DNA from: Kiritimatiellia bacterium
GTDB taxonomy: Bacteria > Verrucomicrobiota > Kiritimatiellia > UBA8416 > JABMPJ01
Direction: 5' to 3'
DNA: 5,499 nucleotides
NCBI GenBank assembly: GCA_029939545.1
Contig: JAOZSS010000069.1
Location: 1 to 5,499 of the forward strand
Part shown: positions 1 through 5,499 of the stretch, piece by piece
Layout: the number at the start of each line of letters is the position of its first letter
Numbering within the stretch: position 1 is the first letter of the stretch
Program-made: the position numbers and the translations under genes
The notes under the pieces: model-generated
What the model saw: only the letters and a program-made list of their open reading frames with translations
Databases searched by the model: none
What the model was told of the DNA's origin: nothing

Positions 1-47
1 CTTAGTCGCTTTCTTAGTCGCGCCCCTTAGTCAGATACACTTAATCG
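1..47. repeat. Short spaced direct repeats downstream of the gene
   Basis: The heptamer CTTAGTC occurs at 1-7, 13-19 and 26-32, and a variant CTTAATC occurs at 40-46. The starts are spaced 12, 13 and 14 bases. The first two copies extend to CTTAGTCGC. The array reaches the window edge, so more copies may lie outside. It is downstream of the stop codon in the gene's direction. There is no inverted repeat or T-tract typical of a terminator. The purpose is unknown. Confidence 0.5.
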
Positions 48-81
48 AACTGCTGTCCAGCGTGGCCGTCCCGTCACGCCA

Positions 82-3000
82 TCAGGGCAGGCTGACGCCA
101 ACGTCATAGAAACGGTGCGGCGTGTTGGTCGGGTGCGGCGTCGTGGTGGATCCGTCATCGATCCAGGTGTAGTTCGTCGCGGTCGGCACCGTGATCGCTG
201 TGGGTGTTGCGTTCGACCAGCCGGGAGCGTCGATAAGATCGTTGTCATAGGAGATGGTGTAGACGCGATCCGGCTTGGCAGGGAAGCGCACGACGAAGCC
301 GGCCGTTACGCCATCGGCGTCGGTGAGGCGGAGGTAGTCCTCGTCGTTATCAGGATCCGTATTGGATATCCACTCGTCACTGTTGATCACGCCGTCGCCG
401 TCGTGATCGTTGGTGCCGTCGCTGTCGTCATACGGATCCAGGAAAGCTGGACGCGCGTCCTCGTAGACGTTCGGCAGACCGTCGCCATCCCAATCTGAAG
501 GATACGCGTCGAATCCAAGGGAGAAGCTGAAGTTTCCCGTGCCATAGATCTCCACCTGGTGCGTCTGTGCCTGGTTGCGCATCGGCACCGTGGCAAAATC
601 GACCTTGCTCATGTCTTCATCCGTGGCCGTGCTCTGCCACGTCGCATTGTGACCGGTGTCGGAATACCCGATCACCGCTTCAACCGTCGTCCCGTAGTTG
701 GTATTGGAAAGCCGCAGTACGCCGCCACTGTCCTGAACCGTCAACATGCCCTGCCCGTCCTTGAGTAGGGCGGCCAGGTCCGGAGATACCCCGTGCCGCA
801 CGTACACCGTCTTGCCGGAGGTGCTGTAGCTGATCTCCAGCTTTCGCTCGCCGGCAGCCAGTGTGACGGTCTTGCTGATCGTGGCGTCAGGCGTTGTGAA
901 CTGCCAGCCCTGGCTTGCAGGTGTCACGCTGTATTGATGGTTCACGTAGTTCTTCTTGTCCGTATCATCCCACCAATCCTTAAGTCCCGACGTCCGGTAG
1001 GCCTGCACCGACCCATCGTCGTAAACATTGGACTCACCCTCAAACTCCACATTAGTGCCCGAATACCCCACGAAGTTGCCCAGTGCCTGATAGATTGAGT
1101 CATCAAGTACATCCCGTATCCATGCCCCGACCAGCCGCCCACCGGTGGCCTCGAAACAGGCGAACAGGCGATCGTTGTAGAGCAGGTATTCATCCTCGCC
1201 GTCGAGGTCGACATCCTGCGCCACGGCCTGTGGTGTCGCGACCGACTCCGCGAGGGCGCTCCAGTCATCGACATGCTTGTAGACCGCCGCAAACCGGCTC
1301 TGCGACTGCGCATTCTGCGCAAACATCGCGAGAGGATTGTAATCGGTCGCCGGATAGAGATACTGGCCGGTACTGTACCGGCGCGTATCGTGGTCCGTCT
1401 CATCATGGAACGCCGTCTGGAACACGGACGCATGCAGCGTGGCACGCGCCAGCTCGGACAGGTTGCTCTGCGAGATGCTGTTGACCGCCTCCCACGCATC
1501 TTTCACCACGCTGTTGCCGAAATAGAGCATGCCGTAGCGGTTCGTCATCTGGGTGCCGGGACGTATGTCGAATTTCTTCTCCTGCAGGCCTTCCTCGACG
1601 CCGTCCTGGCCGACGTACCAATTATTGAAGTTCTCCTGCGTGGCATGATTGAGCCAGTTGTAGCTCTGCTTGTTGCTGACGGCCACGTTCTCGTCGCGCC
1701 ACTCGGCCCACCAGCCGCCACCGAACGTCCCCGCTTCAGCTCCCCAGGAGGCCTCCACCTCACCGCGCGTGATCTGCTCGAGCGCCACGATCGGCGTCCA
1801 GGGCCGGTTGGCCAGCCAGCGAATGTTCAGGTCGTACGCATCGGCATCGGCATTATCTACAAAATCGGACCAGCTGCTCAGCAGCGTCACCACCTGGTCG
1901 TTCACGCCGCTACGCGCCTTGCGGTTCAGCAGGGAACGCAACGCCATGTCGAGACCATTGTCGGTGGTGTTGAACCGGTACGACGAAGCCAGGTTGTTGA
2001 TCACAAAGCAGCGCCCCGCCCAGCCGCCGTCTGCATCACTCTTGCGGAACTCGTTGATGCGGTAGGCGCCGTCGATCAACGACTCCGTGCGGCCAATCCA
2101 GTTGAAGAGGTGCGTATCCTGATCGCACAGCGTGAAGGTGTAGCCCATATCACGGATCTTCGCGAACACATCATAGTCCAGCAGCCGCTCGGGCGGCCAG
2201 AACACAGCCGTGTTGGTGTCGATCGTGGTGTCGTAGATCCGCTCCAGGTACTGCCGCGCCAGTTCCTCGTTGTCGCGGTTATAGTCGTACGTAAAGTAAG
2301 GCAGCATGTGGTCGGAGAACGTGCTGCCGAGCAGGTAGACCACGTTGGCATCGATCAGCTCAGCAATCTTCGCATTCAACGCCGGGCCATCCACCCACGG
2401 TTTGCCTGCCGCCGGGTCGGCCGATGCCCACTGAATCGCCGATGCCAGCGTGGGCGTGATGTGCAGATTGAGCGGCTGCTCGAACACCTCGTGCACGGCC
2501 ACCGGTCGGTGATAGCCCGCGCCCTGTCCGTTATTGATCAGGTCCTGGATCTGGCTGCCGGGCTTGATGGCCTGGTTGCCATGTATCAGCGTGGCCACCT
2601 TGGCACGGCCGGTCCGGTCGGTTCCCTTGAACCACGAATAGAGGATGTCGTCGATCGACCCTTGGTCGAACCAGTAATCCTCGGCAATCTTGTCATCATA
2701 GATCGAGTCGCGTATGTCGTTTCTGCCACCGATATCGCCGTTCCCGACCGGACTGTTACTCGTGCCGTCCTTCGTGGTGTAGACTTGGTAGCTGAAGTTG
2801 CTGGCACCGCTGCCCGACCATCCGGCGTCGATCAGCGCCTTCCGGCTGATGCTGCACTCCATCGCGTCGAGCTCGGCGTTGTAGTAGGCGTCTATGAAGC
2901 CGTCCGGCGCGTCCTGGCCGCGGCCGACCACCCCGAATGAGCCAAGATTCTGGCCGACCTCGGTGCTGTTGTTGGATGGATCGAGATCCACATAGACCGT

Positions 3001-5499
3001 GCCCTGCCCCGACTGGTAGACCGCCACCACGGCCTCCCATCCCATACGCGTCTCCGCATCCACGTCATCGGGCAGCGCCTTCTCGCCCTGAGTATCGTCG
3101 CCGACATCGATCACGATGTAGAGATCCAGATTACCCTCCTCGGCCTGCGCCCGGAGGTCATAGAAGTCGACGCGGAAGTAGAAGTTGCCGTCGCCGGAAC
3201 CGGTGTCGCCACCATCGTGGGCATAGAACGCCACGATATCGCGCGACTCATCCCAGCCGTCCCAGCCCTTGTAGACGTCGCCAAGCTGGTTATTGGGTCC
3301 CCCACCCTCGTACTCATCAAGGATCAGCAGGTCATCCCATGTCCAGTCCATGAACTCCTGGTAGTTGGTGACTCCGTTGATCACACCGATCGGAGCTCCG
3401 GGACCGACAATGATGGAGCCCTCGGGCGGCGGATCCAGGCTGTCCGCCTGGCGCGGGTGCGTCCCGTTCTGGAGCTCAAGGTAGTTCACATAGTCATTCG
3501 TCACACCCAGCACCACGATCAGGTCGCCATCCGGGTTCCCGTTGGCGCCGTGCTCCACGCTGGTGATCGGGTCTCCGGACCACATATGCACCTTGTTTGT
3601 ATCGCCGCTATCGAGAGGATCAAACTGGTAACGACGCTCCCATCCGTCCGGCAATCCATCACCGTCCGTATCGGGATTCAAAGGGTCGGTTTCCTCCCAA
3701 GACTCTCCCACCGCCCACGTACGGTTGGAGTCGGTATCGCCGTCGATCCAGCCGTTGTAGTTGACGTCCTCGCCGTAGCCATCGCTGGCACCGTCGCCGT
3801 CCGTATCCGAGTTGTTCGGGTCTGTCTCGGTCCAGGCGGAGTCCCATTTCCCGTCCGGCCAGTCGCCCTCCTTCTGGCGGTCAGCCCATGGATTCTCCTG
3901 GTCCGGCTGCAACGGATTGCCATCGCCATCAACCCAGCCGTTGCGGTTCCTGTCCTCAACGCCGTCGGGGATGCCGTCATAGTCCGAGTCCGGATTGTTC
4001 GGATCGGTCAGAGTGCCATGAATAAGGTCTGTGCGAGAGGCATAGAAGACATACTCCGGCAGCCCGTTGTTGTCGGGCACCGTGTTGAAGAATGGCGGAT
4101 CGTAATCCGGAAGGAAGTTCGCGAAACCGTCGCAGTTGGTGTCTTCGTTCGTGTCGGTTTGCCCGAGGTCCGCCGTGCGCCACCCGCTCTCTAGCCCGTC
4201 CGGCAAGCCATCGCCGTCGGTGTCCGGGCGGAGCGGATCGGTCCGCCCGTTTACACGCCAAATATGGACATCACCATTGTCCCAGGCCTCCGCGTTGGTC
4301 GGGGGGAGATTGGTCGGGATGGTCTCAGCGCCGTTGGATAGGCCATCATCATCCCAGTCGAGCGTACTGTTGGTCGCGACCATCTCACGGAAGATCACGG
4401 TGGTGTTGCGCCAGGTTGAAGCGCTGACCGTGGCATCGCTGGCTTCGTTCGTATTGCAGTGGGCACCGAACCAGTAGTTCCCCGCCTCCATGTTCTCCCA
4501 GAGAAACAGCCAGTTGCGCTTGTCGCCCACCGTCTGCGGGTTGCCGTCAATTCGGTACGCGGTCAGGCCCGATGCCTCCGCGCCTGGGTACGCCGGGGTG
4601 ACGATACAGTTCGAGGAGGATAGAATGCCCGTGACGGTCATTACCTGCGCCCCGATCATCAGGGTCGACCCGACACTCAGCTCCGTATTGAACGAGGGAA
4701 GGATCATCGTGGCCACGTCGTTCGTGTTCGATCCCGGATATGGATGGGTGATCCTGAGCTGCGTGTTGTTCGTGATGCCGGCAACCGACACCACGTTGCT
4801 GTCGATCGACAGGCGGTTACCGACCTCGAGGTCGGTCGTAAAGAAGGTGTTGGAGCCAGTGACGGTCGTGTTGCCATATACCACTGACACCGTTCCAATC
4901 AGTGCCACGCCGACACCCTCGACACGGTTCGACCCGCTCCACACCGACACAGTGCCCGTGAGCGCATTGGTGGTGCTGTCGTACGGCGTCACGGTGACCG
5001 GGTCGTTCGGGAACTCCAGCCAGACGTGCTGGGCGGCGAGGTCTGTTTCAACCTTGATCGTGTACTGGCGGTTTGTGGAGCCCGAGGAACAGTTGTCGGG
5101 CAGAATAATCTCAAACTTCTTGCCGTCCGAGTCGAATTCCGGCGGCGTGACGATGTCAATGTGCGGCCCCGCCTGCGTGGGCCAGGCTTTCACACGGCGC
5201 TCGGCCGTGAGCGTGACGCCGCCTCCGGCCGCGTTCGTGTGCAACACTTCGATCTCATGCAGGAAATTGTCGTCGCCGTTGTAGAGATCGGGCAGCGTGT
5301 ACTGCATCTCGTGCCATCCGTTTGCACCTGCGCCCAAGTGCAAACTGTATCCACTCCGCCCCTGCACTTCGTCATCGATAGTGATCAGGAATCGATTGGT
5401 CATGGTTTCAGGATCAGTATCCCACAGCACGGGACTGAACCACGTCTTCATGAGATAGCCCGCACCCACCGTATCGCCATCGTTCTGCGGGTAGGCCAC
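82..5499 (-). CDS. Giant modular secreted GH57-like glycoside hydrolase with calcium-binding repeats (5' end outside window)
   Basis: The frame is open for 1805 codons from the right edge to a TGA stop at 82-84. The first codon visible is GTG, but it sits exactly on the edge with no upstream sequence, so it should not be taken as the start. Domains in order, in window residue numbers: beta-rich region 1-141; split Ig-like domain with inserted repeats 142-350; DxDxDG calcium repeats 379-632; CBM9/DOMON-like sandwich 714-912; GH57-like catalytic domain 963-1420; beta-rich C-terminal enzyme domain 1421-1663; second calcium pair 1668-1711; terminal module 1720-1805. The GH57 assignment rests on HGNQ at 973-976, the SDHMLP segment at 1062-1067, WPPER at 1101-1105 (E1104 candidate nucleophile) and the helical segment with FQTAFHDE near 1360. 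Single-chain GH57 enzymes are usually much shorter; the excess here is accessory modules. The protein is acidic and poor in cysteine (8 seen), which fits an extracellular calcium-stabilised enzyme. Substrate and activity are inferred. A degenerate, non-catalytic GH57-like protein remains possible. Confidence 0.9.
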   Translation of the reverse strand: MAYPQNDGDTVGAGYLMKTWFSPVLWDTDPETMTNRFLITIDDEVQGRSGYSLHLGAGANGWHEMQYTLPDLYNGDDNFLHEIEVLHTNAAGGGVTLTAERRVKAWPTQAGPHIDIVTPPEFDSDGKKFEIILPDNCSSGSTNRQYTIKVETDLAAQHVWLEFPNDPVTVTPYDSTTNALTGTVSVWSGSNRVEGVGVALIGTVSVVYGNTTVTGSNTFFTTDLEVGNRLSIDSNVVSVAGITNNTQLRITHPYPGSNTNDVATMILPSFNTELSVGSTLMIGAQVMTVTGILSSSNCIVTPAYPGAEASGLTAYRIDGNPQTVGDKRNWLFLWENMEAGNYWFGAHCNTNEASDATVSASTWRNTTVIFREMVATNSTLDWDDDGLSNGAETIPTNLPPTNAEAWDNGDVHIWRVNGRTDPLRPDTDGDGLPDGLESGWRTADLGQTDTNEDTNCDGFANFLPDYDPPFFNTVPDNNGLPEYVFYASRTDLIHGTLTDPNNPDSDYDGIPDGVEDRNRNGWVDGDGNPLQPDQENPWADRQKEGDWPDGKWDSAWTETDPNNSDTDGDGASDGYGEDVNYNGWIDGDTDSNRTWAVGESWEETDPLNPDTDGDGLPDGWERRYQFDPLDSGDTNKVHMWSGDPITSVEHGANGNPDGDLIVVLGVTNDYVNYLELQNGTHPRQADSLDPPPEGSIIVGPGAPIGVINGVTNYQEFMDWTWDDLLILDEYEGGGPNNQLGDVYKGWDGWDESRDIVAFYAHDGGDTGSGDGNFYFRVDFYDLRAQAEEGNLDLYIVIDVGDDTQGEKALPDDVDAETRMGWEAVVAVYQSGQGTVYVDLDPSNNSTEVGQNLGSFGVVGRGQDAPDGFIDAYYNAELDAMECSISRKALIDAGWSGSGASNFSYQVYTTKDGTSNSPVGNGDIGGRNDIRDSIYDDKIAEDYWFDQGSIDDILYSWFKGTDRTGRAKVATLIHGNQAIKPGSQIQDLINNGQGAGYHRPVAVHEVFEQPLNLHITPTLASAIQWASADPAAGKPWVDGPALNAKIAELIDANVVYLLGSTFSDHMLPYFTYDYNRDNEELARQYLERIYDTTIDTNTAVFWPPERLLDYDVFAKIRDMGYTFTLCDQDTHLFNWIGRTESLIDGAYRINEFRKSDADGGWAGRCFVINNLASSYRFNTTDNGLDMALRSLLNRKARSGVNDQVVTLLSSWSDFVDNADADAYDLNIRWLANRPWTPIVALEQITRGEVEASWGAEAGTFGGGWWAEWRDENVAVSNKQSYNWLNHATQENFNNWYVGQDGVEEGLQEKKFDIRPGTQMTNRYGMLYFGNSVVKDAWEAVNSISQSNLSELARATLHASVFQTAFHDETDHDTRRYSTGQYLYPATDYNPLAMFAQNAQSQSRFAAVYKHVDDWSALAESVATPQAVAQDVDLDGEDEYLLYNDRLFACFEATGGRLVGAWIRDVLDDSIYQALGNFVGYSGTNVEFEGESNVYDDGSVQAYRTSGLKDWWDDTDKKNYVNHQYSVTPASQGWQFTTPDATISKTVTLAAGERKLEISYSTSGKTVYVRHGVSPDLAALLKDGQGMLTVQDSGGVLRLSNTNYGTTVEAVIGYSDTGHNATWQSTATDEDMSKVDFATVPMRNQAQTHQVEIYGTGNFSFSLGFDAYPSDWDGDGLPNVYEDARPAFLDPYDDSDGTNDHDGDGVINSDEWISNTDPDNDEDYLRLTDADGVTAGFVVRFPAKPDRVYTISYDNDLIDAPGWSNATPTAITVPTATNYTWIDDGSTTTPHPTNTPHRFYDVGVSLP
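85..342 (-). other. C-terminal module typical of secreted PVC-group proteins
   Basis: Residues 1720-1805. The pattern is a short strand pair FVVRFPAKPDRVYTISYDND (1735-1754), a Trp (W1761), an acidic turn WIDDGSTTT (1779-1787) and a final HRFYDVGVSLP (1795-1805). This follows the known scheme 'v.fpa..gr.Y.i.ys.dL...W.....D......RfYrv', which ends many large secreted proteins of Verrucomicrobiota, Kiritimatiellota and Lentisphaerota. No LPxTG motif and no hydrophobic helix with a basic tail (as in PEP-CTERM) follows, so anchoring by a classical sorting signal is not supported. The module may itself be the surface or export tag; this is inference. Confidence 0.6.
346..498 (-). repeat. Second cluster of calcium-binding DxDGDG motifs
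   Basis: Residues 1668-1718 carry DWDGDGLPNVYE (1669-1680) and DHDGDGVINSDEW (1698-1710), followed by ISNTDPDNDEDY. These are two typical acidic calcium loops. The ending 'DEW..nTDP.n' is the usual junction between such loops and the terminal module of secreted PVC-group proteins. The enzyme core is thus bracketed by calcium loops on both sides. Confidence 0.85.
511..1239 (-). other. Beta-rich domain following the GH57-like barrel
   Basis: Residues 1421-1663. The domain begins QDVDLDGEDEYLLYNDRLFA (1428-1447), then FEATGGRLVGAWIRDV (1449-1464). This is the usual opening 'D.DgDG..Evll.N..l.......GG.l..' of the beta-sandwich placed after the barrel in GH57 4-alpha-glucanotransferase/alpha-amylase enzymes (compare DUF1926-type domains). 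Further strands include ISKTVTLAAGERKLEISYST (1541-1560) and VEIYGTGNFSFSLGF (1649-1663). It supports the GH57 reading of the preceding region. It probably packs against the barrel and may help hold the glucan chain; that role is inference. Confidence 0.55.
1240..2613 (-). other. GH57-like catalytic domain
   Basis: Residues 963-1420. A strand VATLIHGNQ (968-976) stands where GH57 enzymes carry their H.HQP motif. It is followed by GYHRPVAVHEVFEQPLNLHI (995-1014) and TPTLASAIQW, like the GH57 'tpsLl.qL' region. The segment YLLGSTFSDHMLPYF (1055-1069) fits motif 2. FWPPERLLDYDVFAKI (1100-1115) then GYTFTLCD fits motif 3; E1104 is the candidate nucleophile, and the Glu-Arg pair recalls 4-alpha-glucanotransferases. 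The acid residue of motif 4 is not clear: YRFNTTDNGLD (1174-1184) is the best candidate region. VVTLLSSW (1203-1210) and NRPWTPIVALEQIT (1231-1244) match the strand and 'ivt.sE.l' that follow. A helical part with ARATLHASVFQTAFHDE (1351-1367) closes the domain. GH57 enzymes act on alpha-glucans with retention. Activity here is inferred. Confidence 0.65.
2764..3360 (-). other. CBM9/DOMON-like beta-sandwich, probable carbohydrate-binding domain
   Basis: Residues 714-912. The domain opens with WDDLLILDEYEGGG (721-734) and GDVYKGWDGWDESRDIVAFY (740-759). Strands FYFRVDFYDLRA (773-784) and LDLYIVIDVGDD (791-802) follow. It ends with DGFIDAYYNAELDAMECSIS (866-885) and a KALIDAGW turn. The order 'small acidic opening, aromatic strand, D.YIVID.G, E.SI...AL' matches what is known of CBM9/DOMON-like and glucodextranase-associated sandwich domains, which bind sugars or haem. 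Its position directly before the GH57-like domain favours sugar binding. The exact family is not certain from sequence alone. Confidence 0.55.
3361..3603 (-). other. Linker between the calcium repeats and the carbohydrate-binding-like domain
   Basis: Residues 633-713. The segment contains NPDGDL (655-660) followed by NYLELQNGTHPRQADS (672-687), which resembles the 'N..Ey..GtdP...D' ending of a calcium-repeat array. It then runs into a proline/glycine stretch, DPPPEGSIIVGPGAPIG (689-705). It is read as the tail of the calcium array plus a flexible hinge. No separate domain is recognised. Confidence 0.45.
3604..4365 (-). repeat. Thrombospondin type 3-like calcium-binding repeat array
   Basis: Residues 379-632 contain at least five acidic loops of the form DxDxDGxxDGxE: DWDDDGLSNGAE (381-392), DTDGDGLPDGLE (426-437), DSDYDGIPDGVE (504-515), DTDGDGASDGYGE (565-577) and DTDGDGLPDGWE (610-621). 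Weaker relatives lie near 448-461 (TDTNEDTNCDGFAN) and at 516-526 and 578-588 (N.NGW.DGD). Loops of this kind bind calcium and stiffen extracellular linkers. The usual preceding TDP..PD (421-426, 605-610) or DPNN.D (499-504, 560-565) is present before four of them. The array separates the N-terminal sandwich domains from the carbohydrate-binding and catalytic part. Confidence 0.9.
3736..4005 (-). repeat. Duplicated extended calcium-repeat unit of about 61-62 residues
   Basis: Inside the calcium array, the block starting DPNNPDSDYDGIPDG (499-513) and continuing to NRNGWVDGDGN (518-528) is repeated as DPNNSDTDGDGASDG (560-574) continuing to NYNGWIDGDTD (580-590). The offset is 61 residues, becoming 62 after a one-residue insertion. 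The paired N.NGW.DGD segments look like a second type of calcium loop, so each unit would hold two loops. The stretch between copies is Trp/Asp-rich and was not recognised. Confidence 0.7.
4450..5076 (-). other. Ig-like beta-sandwich domain, apparently interrupted by an inserted repeat module
   Basis: Residues 142-350. The first part, around 146-173 (QYTIKVETD, then HVWLEFPNDPVTVTPYD), reads like the opening strands of a bacterial Ig-like domain. The expected closing strands, WLFLWENMEAGNYWFGAHCN at 330-349, match the common ending 'W.nv..G.Y.f.a.a' of such domains. They come about 150 residues later, after an inserted block of repeats (182-317). The domain is therefore read as split in sequence but possibly whole in structure. 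Known of the family: such domains act as spacers or binding modules in secreted enzymes. The split reading is inference. Confidence 0.45.
4549..4956 (-). repeat. Inserted internal protein repeats, two and a half copies
   Basis: Residues 182-317 hold a partial copy and two longer copies of one unit. A short hairpin at 182-200 (GTVSVWSGSNRVEGVG...) recurs 20 residues later at 202-220 (GTVSVVYGNTTVTGSN...), with 8 of 19 positions identical. The body of the unit at 219-267 (pattern F.T.L.VG..L.I....V.G, then T..YPG) recurs at a period of exactly 50 residues at 269-317, with about 15 of 49 positions identical. The pattern 'GTVSV..G...V.G..T.F...L.VG..L.I' resembles small beta modules often seen in phage tail and bacterial adhesion proteins. 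That resemblance is from memory and not tested here. The copies are old and diverged, not recent DNA duplications. Confidence 0.65.
5077..5499 (-). other. N-terminal beta-rich region of the giant protein, family not recognised (partial)
   Basis: Residues 1-141. Alternating hydrophobic/polar stretches such as RFLITIDDE (36-44), the GWHEMQYTLP segment (61-70) and HEIEVLH (81-87) suggest beta-strands of a sandwich fold. The GWHEMQYTLPDLYNGDDNFL stretch (61-80) is rich in aromatic and acidic residues. A carbohydrate-binding or adhesive role is possible but no family motif is recognised. The segment is cut by the window edge, so its full extent is unknown. Confidence 0.4.

Noticed and set aside
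60..79. Possible stem-loop after the stop codon (GCGTG/CACGC with a 10-base loop) as a terminator
   Set aside because: The stem has only five pairs and there is no following T-tract on the minus strand. It is too weak to call.
1240..2613. Polysaccharide deacetylase (NodB-type) reading of the catalytic domain
   Set aside because: That family shares a similar barrel, but the WPPER motif, the SDHMLP segment, the helical FQTAFHDE region and the following beta domain fit GH57 better. The expected NodB TFDD motif and paired His were not found.
1273..2940. A 555-codon open frame on the plus strand, opposite the GH57-like region
   Set aside because: It lies wholly antisense to a frame with clear domains. 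Its translation is low-complexity Val/Arg/Ile-rich without family motifs, as expected from the complement of a GC-rich coding sequence.
3217..4194. A 325-codon plus-strand frame rich in Val, Ile and Arg
   Set aside because: It is the antisense image of the DxDxDG repeats (GAC/GAT codons read back as GTC/ATC). The apparent hydrophobic periodicity comes from that, not from a membrane protein.
4490..5284. A 264-codon plus-strand frame opposite the repeat module
   Set aside because: It is antisense to the continuous minus-strand frame, with no recognisable domain and no supporting start signal.
5497..5499. GTG at the right edge as the gene start
   Set aside because: The frame is open up to the edge, no ribosome-binding site can be seen, and the protein begins without a signal peptide in mid-domain. 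The true start is most likely outside the window.
1..5499. tRNA, rRNA, CRISPR array, insertion sequence or multi-gene defence system
   Set aside because: Apart from 81 bases the window is one coding frame. No cloverleaf, spaced palindromic repeats, transposase motifs or second gene were seen.

Overview
The window is almost entirely one very long open reading frame on the minus strand. It runs from the right-hand edge (position 5499) to a TGA stop at 82-84. No stop interrupts it for 1805 codons, and it is still open at the window edge, so the true start and any signal peptide lie outside. Every other long frame is an antisense or out-of-frame shadow of this gene. Only the 81 bases after the stop are non-coding; they hold a short spaced repeat (CTTAGTC and one variant) that reaches the left edge.

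The protein is a large, acidic, multidomain and probably extracellular protein. From the N-terminal side of the window: (1) a beta-rich region of unknown family; (2) an Ig-like beta-sandwich that appears to be split by a threonine/valine/glycine-rich module made of two and a half repeats; (3) an array of DxDxDG calcium-binding (thrombospondin type 3-like) repeats; (4) a beta-sandwich resembling CBM9/DOMON carbohydrate-binding domains; (5) a catalytic-type domain resembling glycoside hydrolase family 57 (GH57), with a candidate nucleophile Glu in a WPPER motif; (6) a beta-rich domain like those that follow the barrel in GH57 4-alpha-glucanotransferase/alpha-amylase enzymes; (7) a second pair of calcium-binding motifs; (8) a terminal module of the kind common on secreted proteins of the Verrucomicrobiota/Kiritimatiellota/Lentisphaerota group.

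The likely organism is a moderately GC-rich bacterium of the PVC superphylum, perhaps Kiritimatiellota or Verrucomicrobiota and perhaps aquatic. This rests on protein style (calcium repeats plus the terminal 'YTISYDNDL ... W ... RFYDV' module), not on a phylogenetic marker. The likely role is binding and cleaving or rearranging an alpha-glucan or related polysaccharide outside the cell. Substrate and activity cannot be settled from the sequence, and some GH57 motifs look altered.

No RNA gene, CRISPR array, transposase or multi-gene system is visible. The unusual part is the architecture of this one protein.
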